Shown in pieces: positions 50,394 through 58,878 of a stretch of 60,478 nucleotides of DNA (its first letter is position 1; each line of letters begins with the position of its first letter). The stretch is from an uncultured bacterium. Lineage in GTDB: Bacteria; Bacillota; Clostridia; Lachnospirales; Lachnospiraceae. Below the pieces are notes generated by a model that made no database searches, had not been told where the DNA came from, and was given only the letters and a program-made list of their open reading frames with translations. The stretch covers positions 1 through 60,478 of the forward strand of contig CAJMNR010000026.1 in NCBI GenBank assembly GCA_905214875.1, written 5' to 3'. The position numbers were made by a program, and so were the translations under genes.

Positions 50394-52685
50394 ATGATCA
50401 AACTATTTGAAAACGGTGCTTATTTTGTAAATGGTACTGAATTAGTAGAAGAAACAAATGATGTAAATCAAGTGTTAGCTTCAAAATATGGAAAGACAAT
50501 TTCTAAAGAAGAAGCTAAGAAAAATACAATGGCATACTCAATTTTAGAAGCACATAACACTTCTGGAAGTATGGATAAGTTAAAAATCAAATTCGACAAA
50601 TTAACATCTCATGATATTACATTTGTTGGTATCTTACAGACAGCAAGAGCGTCAGGACTTGAAAAGTTCCCTGTACCTTATGCCCTTACAAACTGTCATA
50701 ACAGTTTATGTGCAGTAGGTGGAACAATTAACGAAGATGACCACGTATTCGGTTTAAGCTGTGCCAAGAAATACGGCGGAATCTATGTACCACCTCATCA
50801 AGCAGTTATTCACCAATTTGCACGTGAAATGCTTGCAGCTGGCGGCAATATGATTTTAGGATCTGACTCCCATACTCGTTACGGTGCTTTAGGTACGATG
50901 GCGATCGGTGAAGGCGGACCAGAAATCGTAAAACAATTGTTAGAAAGAACTTACGACATCAATATGCCAGGCGTAGTCGGCGTATATTTAACAGGAAAAC
51001 CACAAAAAGGTGTTGGTCCTCAGGATGTTGCCTTAGCGATTATCGGAAAAGTATTTGCAAATGGTTATGTTAAGAATAAAGTAATGGAATTCATCGGTGA
51101 TGGAGTACATAATTTAAGCGTTGATTACCGTATTGGAATTGATGTTATGACAACTGAAACAACATGTCTTACTTCCATCTGGGAAACAGATGACAAAGTG
51201 AAAGAATTCTATGAAATCCATGGAAGAAAAGACGATTATAAAGAACTTGCTCCAAAAGATGTTGCATACTACGATGGTCTTGTTTATGTTGATTTATCAG
51301 AAATCAAACCAATGATTGCTATGCCATTCCATCCAAGCAATGTGTACACAATCGAAGAATTAAATGCAAATCTTTATGACATCTTAGATGACGTAGAAAA
51401 GAAAGCATTAGTTTCTCTTGATAACAACAACGTAAACTACACATTAAAAGACAAAGTACATGATGGCAAGCTTTACATCGAACAAGGCGTTATTGCAGGA
51501 TGTGCCGGCGGCGGATTTGAAAATATCTGTGATGCAGCCGATATCTTACGTGGAAAATACATCGGTAATGATGAATTCTCATTAAGCGTATATCCAGCCA
51601 GCCAACCAATCTTTATGGAACTTGTGAAAAATGGACGCGTAGCTGACCTTATGCAGACAGGTGCTACAATCCGTACTGCATTCTGTGGTCCATGCTTTGG
51701 TGCCGGAGATGTTCCAGCAAACAATGGCTTAAGTATCCGTCACTCAACTAGAAACTTCCCTAACCGTGAAGGTTCTAAGATTACAAACGGACAAATCGCT
51801 TCCGTAGCATTAATGGATGCTCGTTCTATTGCAGCAACAGCAGCAAACAAAGGCTTCCTTACACCAGCAACGGATATCGATGTTAACTTCTCTAAACCAA
51901 AATATTTCTTCGATGGAGAAATCTATAAAAACCGTGTTTATAACGGCGTTGGAAAAGCAGAACCAGAAACAGAAATCAAATTTGGTCCAAATATCGTAGA
52001 CTGGCCAGAAATGGTAGGTCTAACAGACAACATGGTACTTAAAGTAGCTGCAGAAATCCATGATCCTGTAACAACAACAGATGAACTTATCCCATCTGGA
52101 GAAACATCTTCTTACCGTTCTAACCCATTAGGACTTGCAGAATTCACATTATCTCGTAAGGATCCTGAATACGTAGGACGTGCAAAAGCAATTCAAAAAG
52201 CAGAAAAAGCAAGAATTGCAGGAGAAGACATCTTTGCTGCTGATCCAGAAGTGAAGAAAGTATTCGATAAGATCAATGAAACATTTGCAGTTGATCCAAA
52301 AGAAACAGAAATCGGTTCTGTTGTATATGCAGTAAAACCAGGTGATGGTTCTGCAAGAGAACAAGCAGCAAGCTGTCAGAAAGTTCTTGGCGGTTTAGCT
52401 AATATCGCTACAGAATATGCAACAAAACGTTATCGTTCTAACTTGATTAACTGGGGTATGTTACCATTCACATTTGGCGAAGACTTACCATTTGCATTAA
52501 ATGACTATATCTTCATCAAAGACGTGAAAAAAGCAATTGCTAATAAAGAGCCAGTAATCAAGGCATATGTAGTAAAAGATGAGTTAGTAGAATTTGATCT
52601 TCAAGTAGGCGAGCTTACAGATGATGAACGCGAAATCATCTTACAAGGATGCTTAATTAACTACTACAGAAGTCAAAATAAATAA
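50394..52685 (+). CDS. Aconitase-family hydratase
   Basis: 763 aa. The three [4Fe-4S] cysteines are C370 (AGCAGGG), C431 and C434 (CGPCFG), with spacing like aconitase. SDSHTRYGALG, RSIAATAANKGF and a swivel domain at the C-terminus follow. It is a separate branch from the TCA aconitase and probably a hydro-lyase of unknown substrate. Strong AAGGAGG ribosome site and its own promoter and terminator make it a single-gene unit. Confidence 0.85.
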   Translation: MIKLFENGAYFVNGTELVEETNDVNQVLASKYGKTISKEEAKKNTMAYSILEAHNTSGSMDKLKIKFDKLTSHDITFVGILQTARASGLEKFPVPYALTNCHNSLCAVGGTINEDDHVFGLSCAKKYGGIYVPPHQAVIHQFAREMLAAGGNMILGSDSHTRYGALGTMAIGEGGPEIVKQLLERTYDINMPGVVGVYLTGKPQKGVGPQDVALAIIGKVFANGYVKNKVMEFIGDGVHNLSVDYRIGIDVMTTETTCLTSIWETDDKVKEFYEIHGRKDDYKELAPKDVAYYDGLVYVDLSEIKPMIAMPFHPSNVYTIEELNANLYDILDDVEKKALVSLDNNNVNYTLKDKVHDGKLYIEQGVIAGCAGGGFENICDAADILRGKYIGNDEFSLSVYPASQPIFMELVKNGRVADLMQTGATIRTAFCGPCFGAGDVPANNGLSIRHSTRNFPNREGSKITNGQIASVALMDARSIAATAANKGFLTPATDIDVNFSKPKYFFDGEIYKNRVYNGVGKAEPETEIKFGPNIVDWPEMVGLTDNMVLKVAAEIHDPVTTTDELIPSGETSSYRSNPLGLAEFTLSRKDPEYVGRAKAIQKAEKARIAGEDIFAADPEVKKVFDKINETFAVDPKETEIGSVVYAVKPGDGSAREQAASCQKVLGGLANIATEYATKRYRSNLINWGMLPFTFGEDLPFALNDYIFIKDVKKAIANKEPVIKAYVVKDELVEFDLQVGELTDDEREIILQGCLINYYRSQNK

Positions 52686-52691
52686 ATAAAG

Positions 52692-52732
52692 TAAAAAAGG
52701 CAACCAAGACATAACGTTTTGGTTGCCTTTTT
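52692..52732 (+). terminator. Terminator after the hydratase gene
   Basis: AAAGGCAACCAA, loop, TTGGTTGCCTTT, T7: a 12-bp perfect stem. Confidence 0.93.
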
Positions 52733-52742
52733 TTCTAAATAA

Positions 52743-53732
52743 TTAATCAATCAAATCATTTTGGAATCTGGACAAATGCTCGTATGGCAAGATTGATCTA
52801 CCACGGTATAATCCACAGCCGTCATTAATCAGCGAGTTATTGGCTGCGGAGAACATATTTACATCAAGATCAGCAAGCTCTAGCTGCTGTAACAGCATGC
52901 CACGTTCGTATGCTTCGTCAAAATAGATACATTCGCCTACAGGGATGGCATCTCGTCTAGCTCGTTCATTTTCCTGACGCTTTTCATAGCCTAGGTGATT
53001 TGCAGGACCAATCTCCGCATAGTCATCCATTCCTTTTGTACGTAGCTGAACCTCGATATAACAGCGTGCACGGCTATCATAAAAAGTGATATGCAAAGAA
53101 CGATAGCCATAGGGACTTGGATTAGCGATATAGTCTCTATAATATGGACTTACTGATTCTTTTAAGCTGTTAGACGAATTTTTGGCCGTAATGCCAGAGA
53201 CTTCGGCACTGAATCCAAGTTCCTCAAGAAACTCAGGAAGATGATTAGCAATTTCATAGAGGCATTTAATTTCCTCCTCTTCCTGATTTTGGCCGTCTTT
53301 TAAATGGCACTTTGGCATAGAGATTACGATCCGATAAGCTATCAGGTCACGAAAGCAGTTTAACTTACTTTTCAGTTCTGGAACGGAGGGATATGAGCCA
53401 TGCTCTTTGTAATAGTCGGATATGTATTCTACGATATACCCATTGAATTTTTCCTCTGCACGAATCAATGATTTAATTCGTCCCTTAAAGGTAAACGCAA
53501 GATATGGATATTCACGCGCCATATATTTGTAAAACTCCCGAATACGTTGTGACTGGGAGGTGAGAAAGTCATTATGTTCAAGAAGGTCTGTAATTTGAAT
53601 CAGAAAATTACAATGTATCAGATCTACCGGATTGTGAGTCTGTTTTGCTGAGTTTCTAAGGTCATCTATATATTTATAAAGAATTTTAAGTACGGTATCT
53701 CCGGAATATAAATAATCGTTTAGTTTAATCAT
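52743..53732 (-). CDS. RelA/SpoT synthetase-domain protein
   Basis: 329 aa. The helical N-terminal 90 residues are followed by a synthetase-type fold: FKGRIKSLIRAEEKF, DLIAYRIVIS, PSPYGYRSLHITF and IEVQLRTKGMDDYAEIGPANH. Both conserved Arg/Tyr and Glu-rich motifs are present. No HD hydrolase, TGS or ACT domain, so it is a single-domain alarmone-synthetase-like protein, although a non-canonical product is possible. Preceded by a leader terminator. Confidence 0.8.
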   Translation of the reverse strand: MIKLNDYLYSGDTVLKILYKYIDDLRNSAKQTHNPVDLIHCNFLIQITDLLEHNDFLTSQSQRIREFYKYMAREYPYLAFTFKGRIKSLIRAEEKFNGYIVEYISDYYKEHGSYPSVPELKSKLNCFRDLIAYRIVISMPKCHLKDGQNQEEEEIKCLYEIANHLPEFLEELGFSAEVSGITAKNSSNSLKESVSPYYRDYIANPSPYGYRSLHITFYDSRARCYIEVQLRTKGMDDYAEIGPANHLGYEKRQENERARRDAIPVGECIYFDEAYERGMLLQQLELADLDVNMFSAANNSLINDGCGLYRGRSILPYEHLSRFQNDLID

Positions 53733-53759
53733 TGCCTCTTACCTCATCTGTTTAAGAAT

Positions 53760-53798
53760 TAAAAAAGGGCATAGTTATGTACATACATAAACTATGCC
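53760..53798 (-). terminator. Intrinsic terminator inside the RelA-like gene leader
   Basis: On the minus strand GGCATAGTT...AACTATGCC form a 9-bp stem extended by ATG/CAT, then CTTTTTT. It lies between the predicted start (near 53808) and the ATG (53732), so it would end a 45-50-base RNA unless overridden. Confidence 0.75.
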
Positions 53799-53814
53799 TC
53801 ATTGCATTTAATTC

Positions 53815-53843
53815 AGTATAAATATAACTTATAGGAATGTCAA
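53815..53843 (-). promoter_or_regulatory. Near-consensus promoter of the RelA-like gene
   Basis: On the minus strand TTGACA (53838-53843), 17-base spacer, TATACT (53815-53820). Confidence 0.75.
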
Positions 53844-53871
53844 TTACCATTATGTATAATTTTCCCTAAAA

Positions 53872-53930
53872 CGAGAAGAAACACGCTCTGCGAGCTTCTA
53901 GTGTTATCGCGGCAGTTGCCCGCGTAAACA
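53872..53930 (-). repeat. Terminator-associated structured repeat, copy C (short)
   Basis: On the minus strand it reads TGTTTACGCGGGCAAC, then jumps to TGCCGCGATAAC, then CTCGCAGAGCGTGTTTCTTC. The first hairpin of copies A and B (about 32 bases) is missing, while the outer stem CGCGG/CCGCG and the 3' end are kept. Sits three bases after the T-tract of the ferredoxin terminator. Confidence 0.7.
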
Positions 53931-53931
53931 G

Positions 53932-53972
53932 AAAAAAGGCAATCGAACATAAGGGAATCGATTGCCTTTTCT
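53932..53972 (-). terminator. Terminator of the ferredoxin gene
   Basis: On the minus strand AAGGCAATCGA, loop, TCGATTGCCTTTTTT. The plus-strand T4 makes it partly bidirectional. Confidence 0.9.
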
Positions 53973-53983
53973 TATTGATTTGT

Positions 53984-54175
53984 CTATTCTTTGATATCTA
54001 TTGCATCTACAGGGCAACTATCACGAGCTTCCTGTGCAGAATCTGCATTGTCAGCAGGAACTTCGTCTACTTTTGCGTATGCCTTTTCATCATCATTGAA
54101 TTCAAAAACTTCTGGGCAAACAGACACACACATACCGCAAGAGATACAAGTATCTTGATCTACGATAGCTTTCAT
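53984..54175 (-). CDS. Single-cluster [4Fe-4S] ferredoxin
   Basis: 63 aa from ATG 54175 (AAAGGAGG upstream; a longer frame to the right has no ribosome site). CISCGMCVSVCP and a distant SCPVDAI Cys bind one [4Fe-4S] cluster; the second cluster of clostridial 2[4Fe-4S] ferredoxins is missing. Very acidic C-terminus. A general electron carrier, with a divergent neighbour sharing a promoter motif. Confidence 0.9.
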   Translation of the reverse strand: MKAIVDQDTCISCGMCVSVCPEVFEFNDDEKAYAKVDEVPADNADSAQEARDSCPVDAIDIKE

Positions 54176-54206
54176 TAAGATTACCTCCTTTAAAATATCG
54201 ATTTTA

Positions 54207-54236
54207 GTATGTGTAAAAGACGTCTTTTTATTCAAA
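54207..54236 (-). promoter_or_regulatory. Ferredoxin promoter with palindromic operator
   Basis: On the minus strand TTGAAT (54231-54236), about 18 bases, CATACT (54207-54212). The spacer contains the perfect palindrome AAAAGACGTCTTTT (54216-54229). Confidence 0.55.
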
Positions 54237-54262
54237 GCTAAAATCTGAAAAAATTGTTAGAA

Positions 54263-54291
54263 TTGCTATGTCAAAAGACGTATGCTATAAT
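54263..54291 (+). promoter_or_regulatory. Promoter of the zinc-ribbon gene with a matching half-site
   Basis: TTGCTA (54263-54268), 17-base spacer, TGCTATAAT (-10 54286-54291). The spacer holds AAAAGACGT (54273-54281), identical to half of the palindrome in the divergent ferredoxin promoter. Confidence 0.6.
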
Positions 54292-54325
54292 AAAATAGAT
54301 TTTATAGTATTAGGGAGGAAACGAG

Positions 54326-56293
54326 ATGGATCAGAATGAAATTGGTCAAAAAGTGTTTCGATGTCAGAAATGCGGTCATATTTTAAATCCAAATCATAAG
54401 TATTGTTCCACATGTGGTGCACCGAACGTGATGTTTCAGAATAGTAGACCGAATCAAATGGATCACGACGATTTACCCGTAATTAATGTTGACGACATAT
54501 TTGGTAATTTAGAACCAGAAAATAATAATATACTACCTAAAACAACAGAAAAAGATGATGATTTACCGGTAATTGATATGGAAGGGTTATTTGACGACGT
54601 TCCCTTTGCTGATACATCTAATTATCAGCAACAACCAGAAATTAAAACTCCTGTAAATAATCAATATTATACAACAGGCAGCCAACCTCTTGAAGAGAAT
54701 GAGCTTGTGGTAGATAAGCAGCCAGTTCAGCCAGAACAACAGATGGGGCAAAAGATGGCAAGTGAGCAAGCGCAACAAGGATACCAAGGACCAGGCAGTC
54801 AGCCAGGAAGACAAATGGGTCAACCGATGGGAGAAAGACCGGAACATCAAAATGATGCCGCAATAGACCAAAGAAGAAATATGCCAATCGATGAACCTGA
54901 AACGGATGATTTAGATGGCGAAGAAGAAATGCCAGAGAAAAAATCCAAAAAGAAGGTTGTCTTAATTGTCATGGCAATCCTTGCAGTCCTTGCAATCGGA
55001 ATTACTTGCTTTTTTATGTTTAGGAATAAAAGCACGAAAGCAGACTTAATGGATATTTGTGAAGTTAACTTTACTGGTGTAAATGGCAAAGGTAAAGTGG
55101 AATTATCTTTTAATGAAAAATGTGACTTATATAGTAATTTCTTTATCAAAGATCGTTATGATGCATGCGAAGAATTAAAGAAAGTAACGTTTAAAGCAAC
55201 GCCAGACAGTGGCTTAAGTAATGGTGATACAGTAACAATTACGGCAGACACATCGAAAGCGGATTTAGAAAAATACGATATCAAAGTAATAAATGATACG
55301 AAGCAGGTTGTTATATCTGGATTAGAAGAAGCGTCTGACTATGATTTGTTTGAAGGCGTGACAGTAAGATATGAAGGATATGAAGGCAATGGAAAAGCAA
55401 CCATTGATACGACAGCATGTGATTCGTTCGCAAAAGAAAATGTAACATATAAGTTAGAACAGGAATCAGACAACCTTAAAAATGGTGACAAAGTCGTTGT
55501 CGTTGCCGAAGTATCGGATGAAAAACTTGACGAACATCAATATAAGGTGGATTCCAAGACGAAGGAATTTACAGTAGAAGGATTAGCAGAGACACAAGAA
55601 TACGATATCTTTGATAAGTTATCGATTTCTTATTCAGGAGCTTCTCCTAACTTAAGCTTAAGCGTGGATACTTCTTCCTGTGATGATTTTGTAAAGAGTT
55701 ATGTTACATTTACTTTAAGTAAAACAGATCATGTTTCCTCTGGCGACAGCATTACAATTACGGCAAGCGTTGATGAAGAAAAAGCAAAAGAGAATGGATA
55801 TAAGATTTCAACAACGACTAAGACTGTTACCGTTAATAATGTATCCTCTTATCTTTCAAGTATCAGCAGAGAACAGGCAAGAGAATTGGATAACGAATTG
55901 CAAAGCACGATGGAAGATCAGGTAGATGAGCAAGGTGAAAGTTATATATTCGATCGAGATATTGAATCGTTATTCAATGATGGGGAAACGTATTCTTTTG
56001 AAAGTGCGACAAACGAGACTGCATTACGTTATTTCTTATATAATCCAGAAAAAAGCAATGTAAACTCATATATCATAATTGAAAAATATACGATTACCGT
56101 TGTAAATGAGGCAACTGGAGAAACAAGAGATACTGTTCTTTATGCAGAGTCCACGATTTCTAATATCATTGTAGACGCTGATAATAATTCATTAAGCTAT
56201 GATGAACCATCGAAAGTCGTTACAGATACAGATTTGAACTATTTCATTAATGAAGTCAATGGACTTGGTTATTCCATTACTTCTGTTAACTAA
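54326..56293 (+). CDS. Zinc-ribbon membrane protein with repeated external domains
   Basis: 655 aa. Zinc ribbon at the N-terminus (C13, C16, C27, C30), then an acidic and Gln-rich linker (residues about 40-205), one membrane helix at about 210-233 (VVLIVMAILAVLAIGITCFF), and an external part with three similar 80-90-residue units (each like FTGVNGKGKVEL, YEGNGKATIDT, SGASPNLSLSVDT with KNGDKVVVVAEV) plus a C-terminal domain. Similar proteins occur widely in clostridia with unknown role; an envelope sensor is plausible. Followed by an amidase. Confidence 0.75.
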   Translation: MDQNEIGQKVFRCQKCGHILNPNHKYCSTCGAPNVMFQNSRPNQMDHDDLPVINVDDIFGNLEPENNNILPKTTEKDDDLPVIDMEGLFDDVPFADTSNYQQQPEIKTPVNNQYYTTGSQPLEENELVVDKQPVQPEQQMGQKMASEQAQQGYQGPGSQPGRQMGQPMGERPEHQNDAAIDQRRNMPIDEPETDDLDGEEEMPEKKSKKKVVLIVMAILAVLAIGITCFFMFRNKSTKADLMDICEVNFTGVNGKGKVELSFNEKCDLYSNFFIKDRYDACEELKKVTFKATPDSGLSNGDTVTITADTSKADLEKYDIKVINDTKQVVISGLEEASDYDLFEGVTVRYEGYEGNGKATIDTTACDSFAKENVTYKLEQESDNLKNGDKVVVVAEVSDEKLDEHQYKVDSKTKEFTVEGLAETQEYDIFDKLSISYSGASPNLSLSVDTSSCDDFVKSYVTFTLSKTDHVSSGDSITITASVDEEKAKENGYKISTTTKTVTVNNVSSYLSSISREQARELDNELQSTMEDQVDEQGESYIFDRDIESLFNDGETYSFESATNETALRYFLYNPEKSNVNSYIIIEKYTITVVNEATGETRDTVLYAESTISNIIVDADNNSLSYDEPSKVVTDTDLNYFINEVNGLGYSITSVN

Positions 56294-56324
56294 ATAAAAC
56301 GCAGAGAATTTTCCTCTGAATCAA

Positions 56325-56366
56325 TAAAGTGTCTTTTCCGAAATCAAAGGGAAAGGCACTTTTTCT
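56325..56366 (+). terminator. Terminator after the zinc-ribbon gene
   Basis: AAAGTGTCTTTTCC pairs with GGGAAAGGCACTTT, then T-tract. Confidence 0.85.
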
Positions 56367-56414
56367 TATTCTTTGCATAGGATATTACAAGTCAAATTGT
56401 GAGGAGAACGATGC

Positions 56415-57197
56415 ATGGATACAAATATGGAACCAAATATATATATTGATGCAGGTCATGGCGGTTATGATAACGGAGCAACCTATAACGATCGAAAAGA
56501 AAAAGATGACAATCTAAAATTAGCGCTGGCAGTAGGTAAAAAGCTAAGAGATCAAGGGATTCAGACGAATTTTACCCGTGAAAAAGATGTATATCAAAGT
56601 CCAGGCGAAAAAGCGCAGATTGCAAATGAAGGGGATGCAACCTTGCTCATTTCTTTCCACAGAAGTTCCAGTCCAGCGCCTAATACAAACAATGGCGTAG
56701 AAGCGTATGTTTATAATACCGGTGGGGTCAGTGAAGAATTAGCCAAAAATGTAAATGAGAATTTGGCAAAGCTAGGATTTAAGAATTCAGGCGTTCGTGT
56801 AAATAAGAATCTGACGATTTTGAAAAAGACGGATATGCCAGCAATCTTATTAGATATTGGGTACATGAATACAGATAGTGATAACGAACTGTTTGATGAT
56901 AAGTTTGATGAAATTGTAAATGCTATTACAGATGCAATTATGAGCACGCTTGGAAAAGAAACTACTGAACCAGCAGAGAAGCCGGAATATACGATCCAGG
57001 TCGGTCTGTTTAAAAATCAGGAATATGCTTTGAATCTGATTGAGGAGTTAAAATCAAACGGAATTGAAGCCCAACTTGAGCCAATGGGAGGTTATACAGC
57101 AGTAACAGTAGGCAATTTCAAAACAATCGCAGAAGCAGAAAAGGCCGAAGTGCCAATTCAAAATGCTGGTTATGAGACTTTTATAATCGAAAGATAA
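56415..57197 (+). CDS. Amidase_3-type N-acetylmuramoyl-L-alanine amidase with SPOR domain
   Basis: 260 aa. Amidase_3 fold: YIDAGHGGYDNGA (zinc His), RKEKDDN (zinc Glu), LLISFHRSS (zinc His; usually SIHxN) and AILLDIGYMNTDSDN, where the catalytic Glu of the family is replaced by D147. The last 75 residues form a SPOR-like peptidoglycan-binding domain (YTIQVGLFKNQEYALNLIEEL). No signal peptide is seen, so export is not obvious. Either an atypical amidase or a non-catalytic wall-binding relative. Confidence 0.8.
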   Translation: MDTNMEPNIYIDAGHGGYDNGATYNDRKEKDDNLKLALAVGKKLRDQGIQTNFTREKDVYQSPGEKAQIANEGDATLLISFHRSSSPAPNTNNGVEAYVYNTGGVSEELAKNVNENLAKLGFKNSGVRVNKNLTILKKTDMPAILLDIGYMNTDSDNELFDDKFDEIVNAITDAIMSTLGKETTEPAEKPEYTIQVGLFKNQEYALNLIEELKSNGIEAQLEPMGGYTAVTVGNFKTIAEAEKAEVPIQNAGYETFIIER

Positions 57198-57210
57198 TGA
57201 AAAAATGCGG

Positions 57211-57241
57211 AGGGCTGTCACTTTCAAGACAGTCCTTTTTC
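57211..57241 (+). terminator. Terminator after the amidase gene
   Basis: GGGCTGTC, loop, GACAGTCC with one G-T pair, T5. Confidence 0.82.
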
Positions 57242-57353
57242 ATGTTTCTTTTAGTACTTACGAAATTAAAGCTTTTAAAATAAGACTTTAAAAATAGAAC
57301 GATATCGTATAGAATAAAAACATACTGGAATAATAAAGAAACGGAGTGATTAT

Positions 57354-58193
57354 ATGACACAGATTATTGACGGAAAGAAAATCTCTACTGCAATCAAAGA
57401 TGACTTGAAAGCAAAAGTAGCAGAGCTAAAAGAACAAAATGTGGAAATCACATTAGCGGTAATACAAGTAGGAAATGATCCAGCGAGCAGCGTTTACGTT
57501 AAAAATAAAAAGAAGGCCTGTGAATATATCGGAATTAATAGTCTATCCTATGAATTAGAGGACTCTACGACAGAAGAAGAATTGATTTCTTTAGTAGAAG
57601 AACTAAATGAGAGAGAAGATGTTAACGGAATCTTAGTTCAGCTTCCATTGCCAAATGGAATTGACGAAGATAAGATCATTCAAACAATTAGTCCGAAAAA
57701 AGATGTGGATGGATTCCATCCAATGAATGTTGGGGCACTTAATATTGGACAACCAGGATTCGTATCCTGTACGCCAGCGGGTATTATTGAATTATTAAAA
57801 CGTTCTAATATTTCTATTGAAGGAAAAGAATGCGTAGTAATTGGAAGAAGTAACATCGTTGGAAAACCAATGGGTGCGTTATTATTAAAAGAGAACGGTA
57901 CTGTTACAATCTGTCATTCCAGAACAAAAGACTTAAAAGAGGTAACGAAGAGAGCGGATATCTTAGTCGTTGCAATCGGAAAGCCTAAGTTTATTACGAA
58001 AGAGTATGTAAAAGAAGGCGCAGTTGTAATCGATGTAGGAATGCATCGTAACGAAAACAATAAATTATGCGGTGATGTTGACTATGATGACGTATTTGAC
58101 GTAGTTAGTGCAATCACACCAGTGCCTGGTGGCGTTGGACCAATGACAATTGCCATGCTTATGAACAACTGTGTGGAGTCTATTAATTTATAA
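57354..58193 (+). CDS. folD: FolD, methylene-THF dehydrogenase/cyclohydrolase
   Basis: 279 aa. YVKNKKKACEYIGI (active-site Tyr/Lys), VQLPLPNGIDEDKI, KDVDGFHPMNVG, GRSNIVGKPMG and CHSRTKDL, then PVPGGVGPMT at the end. Complete for the family. It supplies one-carbon units. The unknown 58211 gene follows at 17 bases and is probably co-transcribed. No THF riboswitch was seen upstream. Confidence 0.95.
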   Translation: MTQIIDGKKISTAIKDDLKAKVAELKEQNVEITLAVIQVGNDPASSVYVKNKKKACEYIGINSLSYELEDSTTEEELISLVEELNEREDVNGILVQLPLPNGIDEDKIIQTISPKKDVDGFHPMNVGALNIGQPGFVSCTPAGIIELLKRSNISIEGKECVVIGRSNIVGKPMGALLLKENGTVTICHSRTKDLKEVTKRADILVVAIGKPKFITKEYVKEGAVVIDVGMHRNENNKLCGDVDYDDVFDVVSAITPVPGGVGPMTIAMLMNNCVESINL

Positions 58194-58210
58194 GATAAGA
58201 GGGAGAGCTT

Positions 58211-58831
58211 ATGCTATTCACGGAAGAAATATATTTTAAAAAAGATTTTTATACTGTTTTGCTTCGTGAGAGAGACAATCTGTTAATGGATGTTATAAAA
58301 GAGCACAAACCCATTTGGAAATCTTATTCGGGAGATGTTATAGCATCCTATGATTTACAGGAGTATATGCTTACATTACAGGATTTGATCCTGGACAAGA
58401 ACCTTATGAAAAATAACGAGAAGTTCTATGAAAAGGAACCGATTACGGACCTTGTGACGGGGAATAAGGTGTTTAGCCAGCTACATTGTCCGGTAACGTA
58501 TACGGGCAATATCATCGTGGCAAAGGATATCGTAGATACGTTTTCCTATGAAGATGATTTGAGTGAATATCCATGCTTCTGTTATAAAGAAGTGTACGAA
58601 CTATGCTTTGATCAAGGTTGCCTTACGATGTCCATTGACCATAGCAAGGCAATGCTTAGAATTCGTAAGAACATTGAAAAAGGCTTACGTAATGTAAAGA
58701 ATGCAAAAGATATTCGATGCATCCATAAGTTCTTAAATCAGACGTTCTGTCATAACTTTGAGAAAAACCGTAAACATAGGAAGATTAAGAATAAAATATA
58801 TCATATCAGACGTAAAATAAGCGGGAATTAA
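58211..58831 (+). CDS. Protein of unknown function downstream of folD
   Basis: 206 aa, soluble. The first 130 residues are mixed alpha/beta, with scattered Cys (CPVTY, CFCYKEVYELCFDQGC). A strongly basic C-terminal tail (KNRKHRKIKNKIYHIRRK) suggests RNA or DNA contact. GAGGGAGAG ribosome site, 17 bases after folD. I do not recognise the family. Confidence 0.6.
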   Translation: MLFTEEIYFKKDFYTVLLRERDNLLMDVIKEHKPIWKSYSGDVIASYDLQEYMLTLQDLILDKNLMKNNEKFYEKEPITDLVTGNKVFSQLHCPVTYTGNIIVAKDIVDTFSYEDDLSEYPCFCYKEVYELCFDQGCLTMSIDHSKAMLRIRKNIEKGLRNVKNAKDIRCIHKFLNQTFCHNFEKNRKHRKIKNKIYHIRRKISGN

Positions 58832-58870
58832 AAAAACTGCTGTGCAATTCTTATGCACAGCAGTTTTTTT
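58832..58870. terminator. Bidirectional terminator
   Basis: AAAACTGCTGTGCA pairs with TGCACAGCAGTTTT, with T7 on the right and A-tract on the left. Shared by the convergent 58211 and 58879 genes. Confidence 0.93.
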
Positions 58871-58878
58871 GCGTTTCC

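Noticed and set aside
57242..57353. THF riboswitch before folD
   Set aside because: No matching conserved core or paired segments could be found in the 112 bases.
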